Positions 1-8,546 of a DNA stretch of 10,178 nucleotides are shown here, piece after piece; within the stretch, counting starts at the first letter, position 1, and each line of letters opens with the position of its first letter. The position numbers and the translations under genes were made by a program. The notes beneath the pieces are model-generated. The model searched no databases. It worked only from the letters and a program-made list of their open reading frames with translations, and was not told the DNA's origin. Location: NCBI GenBank assembly GCA_003990745.1, contig RBNI01007568.1, positions 1 to 10,178 on the forward strand, written 5' to 3'. Source of the stretch: Jimgerdemannia flammicorona. Lineage: Eukaryota > Mucoromycota > Endogonomycetes > Endogonales > Endogonaceae.

Positions 1-25
1 CAGCCCAAAAGTCCCCCAGAACCTC

Positions 26-97
26 GCACTCTCCTAGCCAATGTTCTGGCATCTGTACATAACCCCCAGCTCTCCCAACATCATAACACTCCTCACA
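26..97 (-). other. C-terminal CCHC zinc-binding motif of ORF2
   Basis: Downstream of the TAG at 269-271 the same frame stays open and encodes C1057-x2-C1060-x14-H1075-x4-C1080, followed by a Phe-Trp pair. LINE ORF2 proteins of this group characteristically end with such a C-x2-C...H-x4-C motif a short way before the terminus. Its presence shows that the TAG is an internal mutation and that the true ORF2 end is at or just beyond the left edge of the window. Confidence 0.7.
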
Positions 98-952
98 TTC
101 AAATTGTCCTCCATCCACCAAATGCCCTGAATGGAAAATCAGCATGACATTCCTCTGCAACATTCTCCCCCATACCACCCAGAACTTGGGGGGAAGCCAC
201 CGCCATACCTCTGTACTCCAAGACCAAACACTGGCCCAGTCCCACTCCTCGCTGATCCCTACCCCCTGCTAGCCACTTGGCCAAAGATCCTGGCCAAGCC
301 CCTGCTGGCACTCTACCCCTTCCCCAATATCAAATGTAGCAAGTGGAGCACCTCCCAGTAGCAATCTATCCCAATGCCACATATTCGGCCCCCACACTGC
401 CTCCCCCTCATTGCCTTGCCAGCGCAGGCCAATTCGGTGTGCTCCATCAGCCACGCCCCACCAAAAGCCCTTAAACCTCAACTGCCGAGTCCCATTCAGC
501 CCCACCAAAGAGAGCAGATTGCCAGAGGACCCCCGAGGAGATGTCTGCATCTCCCATACCTTCTGCATCAGAGGCACCCAGCTTCCACCCCGCAGTTCCA
601 CAGCTCTTTTCAACCACCAAGCTCGCAAACAGTGCAGCCTTTTAGGAAAGTCCACCAGCCCAAGACCTCCCCTGACTACCGGCCTTGCAAGAGTATCCCA
701 ACTGACCTGGGACCTCCTCCCCGCCCAAATCCAATCCCTAGTCATCTTCATCAGCTTCTTCACTACCCATGCTGGGAAGTCGAGGTGATATGCCACATAC
801 CACAGCTTGGGGAACCAGTAAACATTCAAAATTGCCACTCGCCCTGCTAGAGAGATATGGTGACCTCTCCATCCTCGAAGGGCCTCCCCCCAAGTGTTCA
901 CCCTGCTCTCCCACCACCCTCGTGGCAAGACAGAACCATATACAGAGAGGAA

Positions 953-1855
953 GATGCTCAAGTACTGCACTGCCTCACCAGTAGGGACAATTGTTCCAAT
1001 GACATCCCCACCCACTAGCCCATTCCCAAGCACTATTATCTCACACTTATGCCAGTTGAGCTTCACCCCCGAGTGGGTCTCATACCATTCCACAGTCTCC
1101 TGTAGTACCTCTACATCTGCCACATCCCCAAGTTCAACCACCATATCATCCACAAAGGCCCCCACCTTCCACACTATACCATATATAGAGAGTCCTGCCA
1201 CCTTCCGGCGAATCCTATCCATCAATGGCTCCAGTGAAAGGGCATAAAGAATAGGGGACAGCAGATCCCCCTGAGGAACTCCTCTTCCCAAGGAAAATGC
1301 CCTCCCACGGTGACCATTATATGTCAGAGCTGCCCGACTGCTCTCCAGCAGACTCAACATAGAGGCGCTAAATCTTGGGGGCACTCCAATTCGGTCCAAC
1401 ACCTTGCCCAGCCACACCCACCGTATATGGTCGTAGGTCTTCTCCTGGTCCAAAAAGACCAACCTTCCATCCAGGCCACAGGCCCGGGCCCCTTCAATTA
1501 CACCATAAACCCATGCAGTCCCATCTCATATAAGTCTGCCCCCAACAAAGCCCCACTGCTCCTCCCCCAACACCTGTTGGGTGACTCCCTGCAGCCTTGC
1601 GATGATCACCTTAGTCACTATCTTCCTGTTCATATCCAGAAGCATGATCAGTCTCCAGTTCTTCCAGTCTTCTCTCCTCCCCTTCTCCTTGTACAATAAG
1701 GCCACCAGCCCAAGATCCTGCTCCCCCACCCACTCACCACTCTGAAGGACATGGTCACAGAGAGCAGCCATCTCCCCCAAAACTCCAGGGACATCAACCA
1801 TCTTCTTCCAGAAGTCCCATGGCAGGCCATCCTCCCCAGGTGCCATCCCTAGTTT
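953..1855 (-). other. Reverse transcriptase domain of ORF2
   Basis: Residues ~471-771 carry the RT blocks of L1/Tx1-type LINEs in order: GMAPGEDGLPWDFWK, LLYKEKGRREDWKNWRLIMLLD, then after the TGA at codon 580 DGTAWVYGVIEGARACGLDG, motif A FLDQEKTYDHI (catalytic D606), motif B GVPQGDLLSPILYALSLEPL (662-681), motif C GAFVDDMVVEL (D706, D707) and KLNWHKCEIIVLG. The YLGxxLG motif is degraded to YLSIFLS (768-774). The stop lies just before the conserved helix leading into motif A; an Arg codon (CGA) there would restore family-like sequence by one transition. All catalytic aspartates are intact. Confidence 0.93.
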
Positions 1856-2560
1856 AGTTGCTGCCAGGACACTCTGAATCTCTTCCCCCTGCACCGGTAA
1901 GATCAATTCCCCCAGTCCATCTACCTGTGGCGGCCCCCACTCTTCCAGTGTGTCTGCAATCTCTGCTTCATCAGCACCCCCTTCTTCCTCACTCCACAAG
2001 CCCTGCCATCTCTCCTTTAACACCCCTAGGATTTGTTGTGTGCCATGTATCATATCCCCATCAGCATCCAGGATCCCATCCCACCGATGTTGCACTCTCC
2101 TGGCTTTGAGAAGTCTTGATAGGTATCCAGTAGGCCGCTCACCCTCCTCAAGCCCCTGCCACTGTAGTCTAGCAGCCATGCCCTGCATATGGTTCTCCTC
2201 CTCTTCCTGCAACACCTGTTGTAACTCCACAATCTCCAATTTCGCTCTCTCGATCCTCCAATCCTCCACCCCAACAACAGTAAGCAGATCCATCCAATCC
2301 ATTTGTAATCTCCTCAGCCTGTTGGAAGCACACCTCGTGTGCCTCCTCCTCTGCCTCCCAGCCTCCCTACCAGCCTCTCCCCAATAAACCCTCACAGCCT
2401 CTTTCAATCTCATCCAGCGGACAGCCACTAGCAAACCCTCATGCCGCCAGGCAAAAACTTTCGCCTGAATATCCGCCACCCACAATTTCCACAACCCCTT
2501 CTCAGCCAGTAGGGAGGAGTTAAGGTGCCAATGTCCAGGTCCATCTCCACTCCCCCCAAA

Positions 2561-3265
2561 CCGCCCCTGCCCCCAAAGTCCCCAGTGATCAGACCATGGG
2601 CACCACTCCACCTCCAATATCTTCCAAACATCTGACCCCCAGCACTCCACCATCAGAATCCAATCAATCCTTGTGCCCAAGCCATTCACCCAATGTGTGT
2701 AGACCCTTGCATCACCCCACCTGGTTCTGCCCATATCCCCCAAAGAGCTCAACATCTCCACCTCTTCCCATGCATCCAGACCTCCACTTCTGCCCCCAGC
2801 ATTCCTCCCTCCATCCGTCCTGTCTAGATGCTGATCCCGAATCATATTAAAATCCCCACCGAGCACATTGACCCCCTCCTCTAAGAGAATGCCCTCCTCC
2901 AGCAGCTCCCTAATCCATGCAGTTCTCTCCCCTCTAGCCGCAGGGCAGTAGCAGGAGCCCACCTTCACAGACTCCCACCCTGGCCGGTGCCAGTCTCCTC
3001 AGACCAAGTGATCTCCCCAGCTCCTGATTTCCCCCAATTCTCCTCTACCCTTCCTCACCAAAATTGCTACCTTTCCAAACCAAGCTGCAGCCTCACCCCA
3101 TTCCCTAGTCCACTCTACCTGATCATCCTCCTCCTCACATCTAATATTCTGCAGTAAAAAGAGATCAGCCTCCAATCCCTTGAGCCAAGTAAAAATGTTC
3201 TTGCACCGCCCAGAGCCCCGTAACCCATTCACATTCAAAGAGAAAATGTTGGTTGTACTGTTCAT
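2561..3265 (-). other. AP-like endonuclease domain of ORF2, catalytic Glu missing
   Basis: Residues 1-235 follow the exonuclease-endonuclease-phosphatase pattern of LINE endonucleases: LNVNGL (10-15), LLQ at 37-39, GDFN (137-140), RID (199-201) and SDH (225-227). In the family the LLQ is followed by Glu-Thr, the Glu binding the metal ion; here it is Asn-Ile (codons AAT ATT near 3148-3143). A TGA at codon 89 also splits the domain, between 'WGDHLV' and 'GDWHRPGW'. The other catalytic motifs are preserved, so the Glu change is specific and not general loss of similarity. This domain normally makes the first-strand nick that primes reverse transcription. Confidence 0.85.
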
Positions 3266-3296
3266 AAGGAATAATGATATAGCATGGCCCCATCCT

Positions 3297-5330
3297 CTAC
3301 AAGTCTGCAGACCGCTCCTCCTGCACCAAGTCTAAGTTATGTTCAGCAGCCCGCTCCCTCTCCCCTGCTTCCTGTGCTTCCAATGCTCCCAGAAGTTCTA
3401 CCATGGCCCCATCTTCACACTCCTCAAATTCCTCACGATACTCCAGACAGGCCTTCTGCCAGAGCTGCAAACCATAATGCTCTGCCCAGCAGTAGACTGC
3501 CCGCTCACCAGCAACTACTCCAAGTTCCGCTCTCCTCACCTCATCAACCTCATACCCCTCCTCCTCCAGGAAAATATCCAGAATCTCCACCTTCAGTGCC
3601 TCCACCATTCCATCCCCCCGCAGAATCCTTGCCCAGTGCTCCTCAGGCATCGCTCGCAAGTCTACGTCTCCCAAAGCTTCTGCTGCGAGATTGTCCATTA
3701 CCTTGCACATCCACAGTAGGTTCCCCACCTCCTTCCCTCCTGGGGTCCCTGGCCGCCCTGCCTCCAGCATCGTAGTGTCAGCTCCTACACTAGCAGCCTC
3801 ATCCCACTCCTCCTCAGGAACATCCACCAGCTCGTCCTCACCAACCGCCACTACCTGACCCCCTTGCCCTACATTGGGAACCCCAAAGCACACCTGCTGG
3901 GTCCCCCGCATCCTTGTATCCTCCATCTTCCCTCTCTTCCCAACCGGGCCCCTCCTGATAAGTGGGGGGGGGGTGGTATCCAGCTCCAGCTCCCACACTT
4001 CGAAGGTACCATCAGTGAAGGGGTTCTTGCCCAGCACCCCCCCAACCCCCACCTCCTTTGCCTCTACCTCCTCTCCTCCTTTCCCAGCCCAGATGCTGGC
4101 TTCAGCGCCTCCAGACTCCTCAGTACCAACCATTGTCTTCTTCACCTCTCCCGCCATACCCGCCAACAGCTCTCTCTGCCTCTTGTGTCCCTGGGCCCAC
4201 TCCCACTGCTTCTTATCCATACGGACATGCTTCCCACCCACCACCTCCAGATGTGTCGACTCCTCATATAGTTTCCAGACCTTCGCCCTCCTCTCAACAG
4301 CACCACCCAACTCCTCCAGTGTCTCCAACAAGTCCTCCTCCTCCTCTTCACTCTCTTTCACCTGCGACACCTTGCAGACAAAGGCCCCCCACATCAGCAC
4401 TGAGGGCCAGTCACTCCCCTTCCCTGTGGCCTCCTTTCCTGCCAACTAAATCCTTACATCCACGTCTTCCGTCCTGATCGCAGTCCCCTCCCACACCTGA
4501 AAGCCGATGTCCACTATGTCACCATACCCAATCATCACCTCCTCCACCCTCTTCCTCGTCTCCTCCTTAGTCACCATGGGCACCCCCTTCACCAGAAGCT
4601 GCACCACCCTGGGGTTCCATCACAAGCACCACACCATGGGGACCACCACCTCCCCGACTACAACACCAGTCTTCAGTACCTCATCCAGTGGACCCGCCTC
4701 CTCAAAGCCCACCTCGACCCCCTCCAGCCCCTTCAAGAACTTCACCGAAGCCACCCCAACCACCTGCTTCGAGACAAGCCCCAGAACCATCCTTGCCGTC
4801 ACCGCCAAGCCCTGGAAGCACAAGGTCACTGCAAACTCTGAGATTGATTTCTTGAGTAACGGGGCCACCGCCAGCCCTGTCACACCATCTGCCAGATCCC
4901 CCTTCCGCATCAGGAACCCCTGTCCCCTCTGGCCATCAGCTGTCTCATCTCTTTTTTTTTCCAGATTCGCTGTCATGCCACCATCAGCAGTCCCACCACT
5001 ACCCCCAGCAGCCCCTCCACTTCCCCCACCTCCCCCCAGTGAAGGCCCAGCTCCCCCAGCAACCTCAGCCTTCTGCTTTCCCTTCCCTCCATCCTGATAC
5101 CTGCAGGCTCCCATTGGCCAGCCCCCAGTCCTCAGCGTATCTGCAAAGCTCTGCCCCTGCTGCCCTCCAGCCCCCCCACCAGTGCCACCTCTACTACCCA
5201 AGCTGCCCTGTCCACTCGAGCCACCGAAAGACCCCATCCCCAGCCCATGTCTCCTCCCAACATGCTGCCAGTCGAAAGCCCCAGGTCCACCTGACCTGGT
5301 ATGCACCTCAGCTTACTTGCTGCTTGACAT
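3297..5330 (-). pseudogene. LINE ORF1 (Gag-like nucleic-acid-binding protein), three in-frame stops
   Basis: The frame runs 678 codons from ATG at 5330-5328 to TAG at 3299-3297, interrupted by TAA (codon 6, 5313-5315), TGA (codon 237, 4620-4622) and TAG (codon 295, 4446-4448). The ATG is preferred because it is in frame with everything downstream. Residues ~25-120 are very Gly/Ser-rich and contain QSFADTLRTGGWP, a short motif resembling the S-[FY]-A-x-x-L stretch of LINE ORF1 and Gag N-termini. Residues ~160-300 resemble the paired RRM-like folds of fish L1-Tx1 ORF1 proteins (for example VVQLLVKGVP, then a helix, then IGYGDIVDI and RTEDVDVRI). An acidic segment (ESEEEEEDLLETLEEL, ~326-341) and charged, probably helical sequence follow. 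A CCHC zinc knuckle, common in this group, is not visible. The expected role is RNA binding in the retrotransposition particle. A 10-base G run (3964-3973) encodes a Pro tract in frame. Confidence 0.8.
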
Positions 5331-5694
5331 TTTCCTAGTATCTTTCTCTAATAAACAACTTGAAAGTATGTTGTGAAAGTGTGTGTAACATGAATTGTAG
5401 TGGAGAAAGATGTGTAAGTCATCACTTTTAGGTTCTTATATTAGTGAAAGTACCATACTTATATTCCAAGTTAATCAGACTTAAAATTATTAACAAATTA
5501 GATCTGAGGGTTTTATATTAAGAATACTACTTTATTTTTATATTTAAAAAAAGTGATGCTAAGATTATAATATACTCAGGATGGAGAGTATTTATACCAA
5601 TTTGAAGCTATGATTAAATATAGTATGCTGGGTATGTCTATATATAGTTATACTATATTTAGTATTTATAATTATTAGTTGAAAATTCTGTAAG

Positions 5695-5710
5695 AATTTC
5701 TATAGAAATT
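5695..5710. repeat. 16-bp perfect palindrome
   Basis: The sequence AATTTCTATAGAAATT is its own reverse complement. It lies in A+T-rich gene-free sequence, where short palindromes arise easily, so no function is claimed. Confidence 0.5.
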
Positions 5711-6139
5711 TTTATTGAAATCTCTGTTAGAAATTCTAGTGGCTTATATGTAATAATTTGTTACATCCTTTCTTTCTTATCTGAACCTACTCATTGGATT
5801 TATCACTAAACTCTAGATATTCATCAAACTGAAAGACAGTATACTGAACTACTTAAAAGATAATATTGCTTTATTATTTATTATTTAAATTGGTCATATT
5901 CTCAGGAGATACTTTATAGAAGTAATCAAGGACTTGAAGTTGAGTATAAAAAAGAATATAAAGTCTCTTGGTGACAAAATAGGTATAGTTATCAATAAAA
6001 AAAAGCAGGCTTATTACTTGGCACTACTGAGAGTGATTTATTGATAAGATATCTGATCTTATAGTACTTCTTTAATTTTTATTAATAACAGAAGATCTGA
6101 AAATACTAAATTCTTTCAAGATATTATTGGGCTTTATTT

Positions 6140-6157
6140 GAGTCTGAGTCTGAGTCT
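6140..6157 (+). repeat. Hexamer repeat (GAGTCT)3
   Basis: Three consecutive perfect copies of GAGTCT. It is a short microsatellite-like run in an otherwise A+T-rich interval, with no sign of function. Confidence 0.7.
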
Positions 6158-6467
6158 CCAGAGATTTATATATTGATAGAGAATAGTTTGATAGAATTCT
6201 ATTAGTATTCAATAGTTATAAAGACAGTAGTAGTAATCTTATTTTTAGTTTATTCTTAGTATCTTTACTGGGTACTCATATTGTAGTGAGTAATCTATTA
6301 TAATAGTGACCTCAGAATAGTGACATCATTATAAGAGACAGCCTTTCCTTACAAGCTACTAGATCAGAGTACAAGAAGATTATATAGTATAATTCACCCA
6401 GGTTATAAGATGAGTAATGATGACAAACTATAAGTCATGATGACTATAAGATGGATATCTCAAGAAA

Positions 6468-6475
6468 TATAAAAG
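6468..6475 (+). promoter_or_regulatory. TATA box of repeat copy A
   Basis: TATAAAAG lies 84 bases upstream of the in-frame ATG at 6559 and is conserved at the matching place in copy B (8460-8467). A well-preserved stretch follows in both copies (aact[a/g]cagtagcagta), a reasonable place for a transcription start. Confidence 0.5.
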
Positions 6476-6558
6476 AAGGACCAGGAAACTACAGTAGCAG
6501 TAACTCAAACAAGACTTATAAAATCCTAAAATAGTCTAAAAGACTCACTATAAATAAA

Positions 6559-7451
6559 ATGCCTACTGCTTGCCAAACCACAAGGTTCAGGAACTACCAA
6601 GGCTTCTCAGTCCAAGAAAGGATGTTCTAAGATATCAGAAGAGTCATGAGGACTCAGACTAGAAGGATTCCTAGCCTCAATCTGGGTACTGATAACCCTT
6701 ATCACTTTATTATTTACTGCTATGAAATGGAAACAAGGATCACTACCACTACTGAATGTCTCTGGATGTGGCAGAAATACAAAATAGAAAACCTTCTTTG
6801 CCAGGAATTCCCTCAGGTCAGTTCTCAAGAGATATAAGATACCACCCCTATAGATGCATATAAATTGAGAGTAGCCAAAAGGATCCATCAGATCTTCAGG
6901 CATGTACCTTGATCAATCCCCAACTTGGAGTATACCAGAGTCTCAGACTTCAAGAAATTGTCAGCCTGCTGCACAGATATACTGGAGGCCATAGTGGTTA
7001 CAGAAGCCCAATCTATCATCACTCTCAAAAGTGATAAGAGAGAAGAGTTCTGAAATCCCATCCTTGAGGACAACTCAGATTAATTCCTATAAGGATTAAT
7101 CTCAGTATTCTAAGGCCCCAGTATCCAGGTTTGACCCCCTCAAGATCTCATCTTTGTCTCCTACTTTATGGAGAAAAATATTATAGATTGAAGAGCTCCT
7201 GATCTCCTTGCCCCCCCCTCTACTGCTAAACATGATGATATTATTGGTGATAATGTCATCCTGCTAATTGAAATGTGCAAAACATACAAAATATGTAAAA
7301 TATATAAAATATATAAAATATACAAAACAGATGAGATACTTATAGAAATATTCACCAATCTTATTTTCTTAAAGACATCCTGTCCCTGATCTCTAGTCTT
7401 AATGACAGTGATGAAGATGAAGTCTCCAGGATTCTGAAAATTCTGCTCTAA
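6559..7451 (+). pseudogene. Unknown protein of the repeat family, copy A, multiple nonsense mutations
   Basis: The frame begins at ATG 6559 (MPTACQTTRFRNYQG...) and aligns codon for codon with copy B to the shared TAA at 7111-7113, a 184-residue protein if that stop is genuine. Copy A carries stops at 6628, 6835, 6910, 7051, 7081 and 7090. Copy B has Gln (CAA) or Trp (TGG) at every one. After 7113 the same frame continues with recognisable similarity to copy B (...VSYFMEKNIID, TGA at 7189, then RAPD...AKHDDIIG), and the terminal D/E-rich SDEDE...ILKILL ends at TAA 7449-7451 after a frame change. I recognise no domain. The protein is charged, mixed helical in look, and has no signal peptide or membrane segment. 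It is certainly non-functional in this copy. Confidence 0.65.
7285..7329 (+). repeat. 9-bp microsatellite, 5 units
   Basis: Five units of a TATAAAATA-type 9-mer (variants TAC, TGT and TAT at the start) occur in copy A only. The unit is a multiple of three, so the run keeps the pseudogene frame and encodes a Tyr-Lys-Ile-type repeat. Copy B at this place reads a single KVCKNDKF segment, so the array arose by local expansion after the copies separated. Confidence 0.75.
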
Positions 7452-7459
7452 GTTCTTTG

Positions 7460-7550
7460 TACAACTGTTGAAATTATTCTAGCATTCTGATCTTCTGTAA
7501 CTGTTAGAAATTATTTTAACATTCTGATATTATATAATAAATTATACAGA
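7460..7550 (+). repeat. Degenerate ~35-37 bp tandem units at the 3' end of copy A
   Basis: Units of the type 'aactgtt.gaaattatt.ta.cattctgat' recur at 37-base spacing (the 'cattctga' core is at 7483 and 7520), followed by a more diverged third unit. They correspond in position to the clearer 35-bp array of copy B. Confidence 0.6.
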
Positions 7551-7610
7551 TACTTGAATTTGTACTTACAACCAGAAGTTTTCTATGTTTAAATATCTTA
7601 TAGTTATTAG

Positions 7611-8310
7611 GATCTATATTTAGTTTTATAACATAGCAACTATTGAATTATATTTTATATAAATACCCCTCTCATTTCCTTTGAAATAAAGTCAGTATTC
7701 AAATAATCAGTATTAAAAATACTCAAGCATTCAAGTATCCAACTACTCAAGAAGTATAGAAGTTCTAGTCCTCTACTCAATTCCAAGTAAGAAAATCCAA
7801 GAGATAACAGAACAGTTTAAAGATAAGAAGTTTGAGGACTATAAGATCTTAGGAAAATACTCCAATAGAACTTGCTTATAAGAAACTTGTGATTGGTCTA
7901 AGAGATATACCTTGAAGAGAATCTGATATACTTGGAGAACTTAGTACCCACTATATAATACCATATAGGATTGTTTAGATTATTTATACTTCTCTTTATT
8001 AGAGATATTCAGAGATATGGCTGTTTTTTGAAAATTCTTTAAAATTTCCATTATATCAGATATCTGTATTAGGTTACTACTGCTTTTATATTTGGCAAAA
8101 AATTATCTTCTTTTTTTCAGATAGTGTTATATTTAAGATATCTCTTTTATTTATGAGATAGTATTAGGTGAGCTTGGTAGCTCATCTAAATAGATAGTCC
8201 TTATAATCTAAAATATAATTAACTTTATATTCTAATTTTTAATTAATAATAATTAGATCTAAGAGTAGTATTATTCTTTCTTTGAAGGTGTTTTCAATAT
8301 ATAATATAAC
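7611..8310. other. Gene-free A+T-rich interval between the two repeat copies
   Basis: This is CpG-free and has no convincing gene. A TATATAAA at 7656-7663 is followed 22 bases later by AATAAA at 7685-7690, an arrangement seen in the LTRs of some retrotransposons. A stop-free stretch of 54 codons without ATG follows (7717-7878) and then accumulates stops. This may be a remnant of another element inserted between the copies, but I cannot assign it. The last ~250 bases are low-complexity A/T sequence. Confidence 0.5.
7656..7690 (+). promoter_or_regulatory. Possible LTR-like TATA box and AATAAA pair
   Basis: TATATAAATACCCC starts at 7656 and AATAAA lies at 7685-7690. A TATA box shortly followed by a poly(A) signal is typical of the U3-R part of LTRs. 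No matching second LTR, primer-binding site or polyprotein was found in the window, so this is a weak call. Confidence 0.2.
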
Positions 8311-8459
8311 AGTGACCCCAGAATGATGACATCAGCACAGCAGATAGTCTTTCCTTACAAGCCACCAGATCAGAGTACAAGAAGATCATATGGTATATGA
8401 GATGAGCAATGATGACTAACTGTGAGTCATTGTGACCACAGTACAAGCATCCTGAAGAA

Positions 8460-8467
8460 TATAAAAG
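8460..8467 (+). promoter_or_regulatory. TATA box of repeat copy B
   Basis: TATAAAAG in the same context as in copy A ('atataaaagaagga'), 87 bases upstream of the codon that aligns with the copy A start. Conservation between two diverged copies supports a promoter role in the ancestral element. Confidence 0.5.
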
Positions 8468-8546
8468 AAGGATCAAGGAACTGCAGTAGCAGTAGCCAAT
8501 AAGACCCACCAATCCCAAAATAGCTCAAAGACTTACTATAAATGAA

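Larger units (their letters stand above)
1..3265 (-). pseudogene. LINE ORF2 (endonuclease-reverse transcriptase), three in-frame stops, C-terminus cut by the window edge
   Basis: ATG at 3265-3263 opens a frame that continues in the same register for 1088 codons to position 2. It is broken by TGA at codon 89 (2999-3001), TGA at codon 580 (1526-1528) and TAG at codon 999 (269-271). Domain order is AP endonuclease (~1-235), a charged linker with predicted coiled coil (~285-365), reverse transcriptase (~471-771), the LINE thumb region with SLAGRVAILNVYWFPKLWY and GGLGLVDF (~790-900), and a CCHC motif (1057-1080). Sequence after each stop still matches the family, so the stops are mutations rather than true ends. 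Such proteins nick target DNA and copy the element RNA in place. RT catalytic Asp residues are present (D606; FVDD 704-707), but the endonuclease glutamate is replaced. The copy cannot make full-length protein without readthrough. Confidence 0.93.
1..5330 (-). mobile_element. L1/Tx1-like non-LTR retrotransposon (LINE), decayed, 3' end beyond the window
   Basis: Two consecutive minus-strand frames have the order of a LINE: a Gly-rich ORF1 with RRM-like segments, 31 bases, then ORF2 with AP endonuclease, reverse transcriptase and a C-terminal CCHC motif. The RT region matches the L1/Tx1-type pattern in many places (PGEDGLP, NWRLI, FLDQEKTYD, GVPQGD, FVDD, SLAGRVAILN, GGLGLVDF). Both ORFs are broken only by in-frame stops; I found no frameshift across more than 5 kb. 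The coding strand is purine-rich, so the plus strand is strikingly C-rich. The 5' edge is put at the ORF1 ATG because composition changes abruptly just upstream; no 5' UTR is recognisable. The 3' UTR and tail lie left of position 1. LINE identity is secure; the exact clade is inferred from memory of family consensus patterns. Confidence 0.93.
5331..6304. other. Gene-free A+T-rich interval
   Basis: No reading frame of 60 codons or more and no recognisable protein motif occurs here. Contents noted: a 16-bp palindrome at 5695-5710, a short hexamer repeat at 6140-6157, and many TA-rich stretches. It is CpG-free throughout and is probably the remains of one or more older insertions. I could not align it convincingly with the other intervals in the window. 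Confidence 0.6.
6305..7610 (+). repeat. Unclassified gene-bearing repeat, copy A (more decayed)
   Basis: This unit matches 8311-9534 from 'agtgacc' at its left to 'tagttattag' at its right. Both have the order leader, TATA box, coding frame starting ~75-90 bases after the TATA box, a second coding segment, then a 3' run of ~35-bp units. The coding frame aligns without gaps at a constant offset of 1988. The copies differ by many substitutions, mostly transitions. Copy A is the more A+T-rich and more broken, and has extra sequence around 7271-7390 including a 9-bp microsatellite. I see no terminal inverted repeat, LTR, RT or transposase in the unit, so its class is unknown; it may be a non-autonomous element or a duplicated gene caught up in repeats. 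Confidence 0.8.

Noticed and set aside
131..5376. Numerous plus-strand open frames of 60-196 codons, Pro/Ser/Leu-rich
   Set aside because: They lie opposite the LINE ORFs, whose purine-rich coding strand leaves few stops on the complement. None resembles a known protein.
6607..6903. Minus-strand 98-codon frame opposite copy A pseudogene (and similar one at 9118-9426)
   Set aside because: The plus-strand frame is conserved codon by codon between the copies; the complementary frame is not open in both.
7161..7358. Minus-strand 65-codon frame with Leu-Tyr-Ile repeats
   Set aside because: It is only the complement of the 9-bp microsatellite in copy A.
7717..7900. Stop-free stretch with protein-like composition (…KKIQEITEQFKDKKFEDYKILGK…)
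   Set aside because: It has no ATG, is only 54 codons long, and has no recognisable family. It is too weak for a gene call.
8168..8216. tRNA-like or SINE-like segment ('tggtagctcat...gtccttataatct')
   Set aside because: It resembles a tRNA D-arm and anticodon loop in sequence, but the anticodon stem does not fold with a 7-base loop and no B box is visible downstream.
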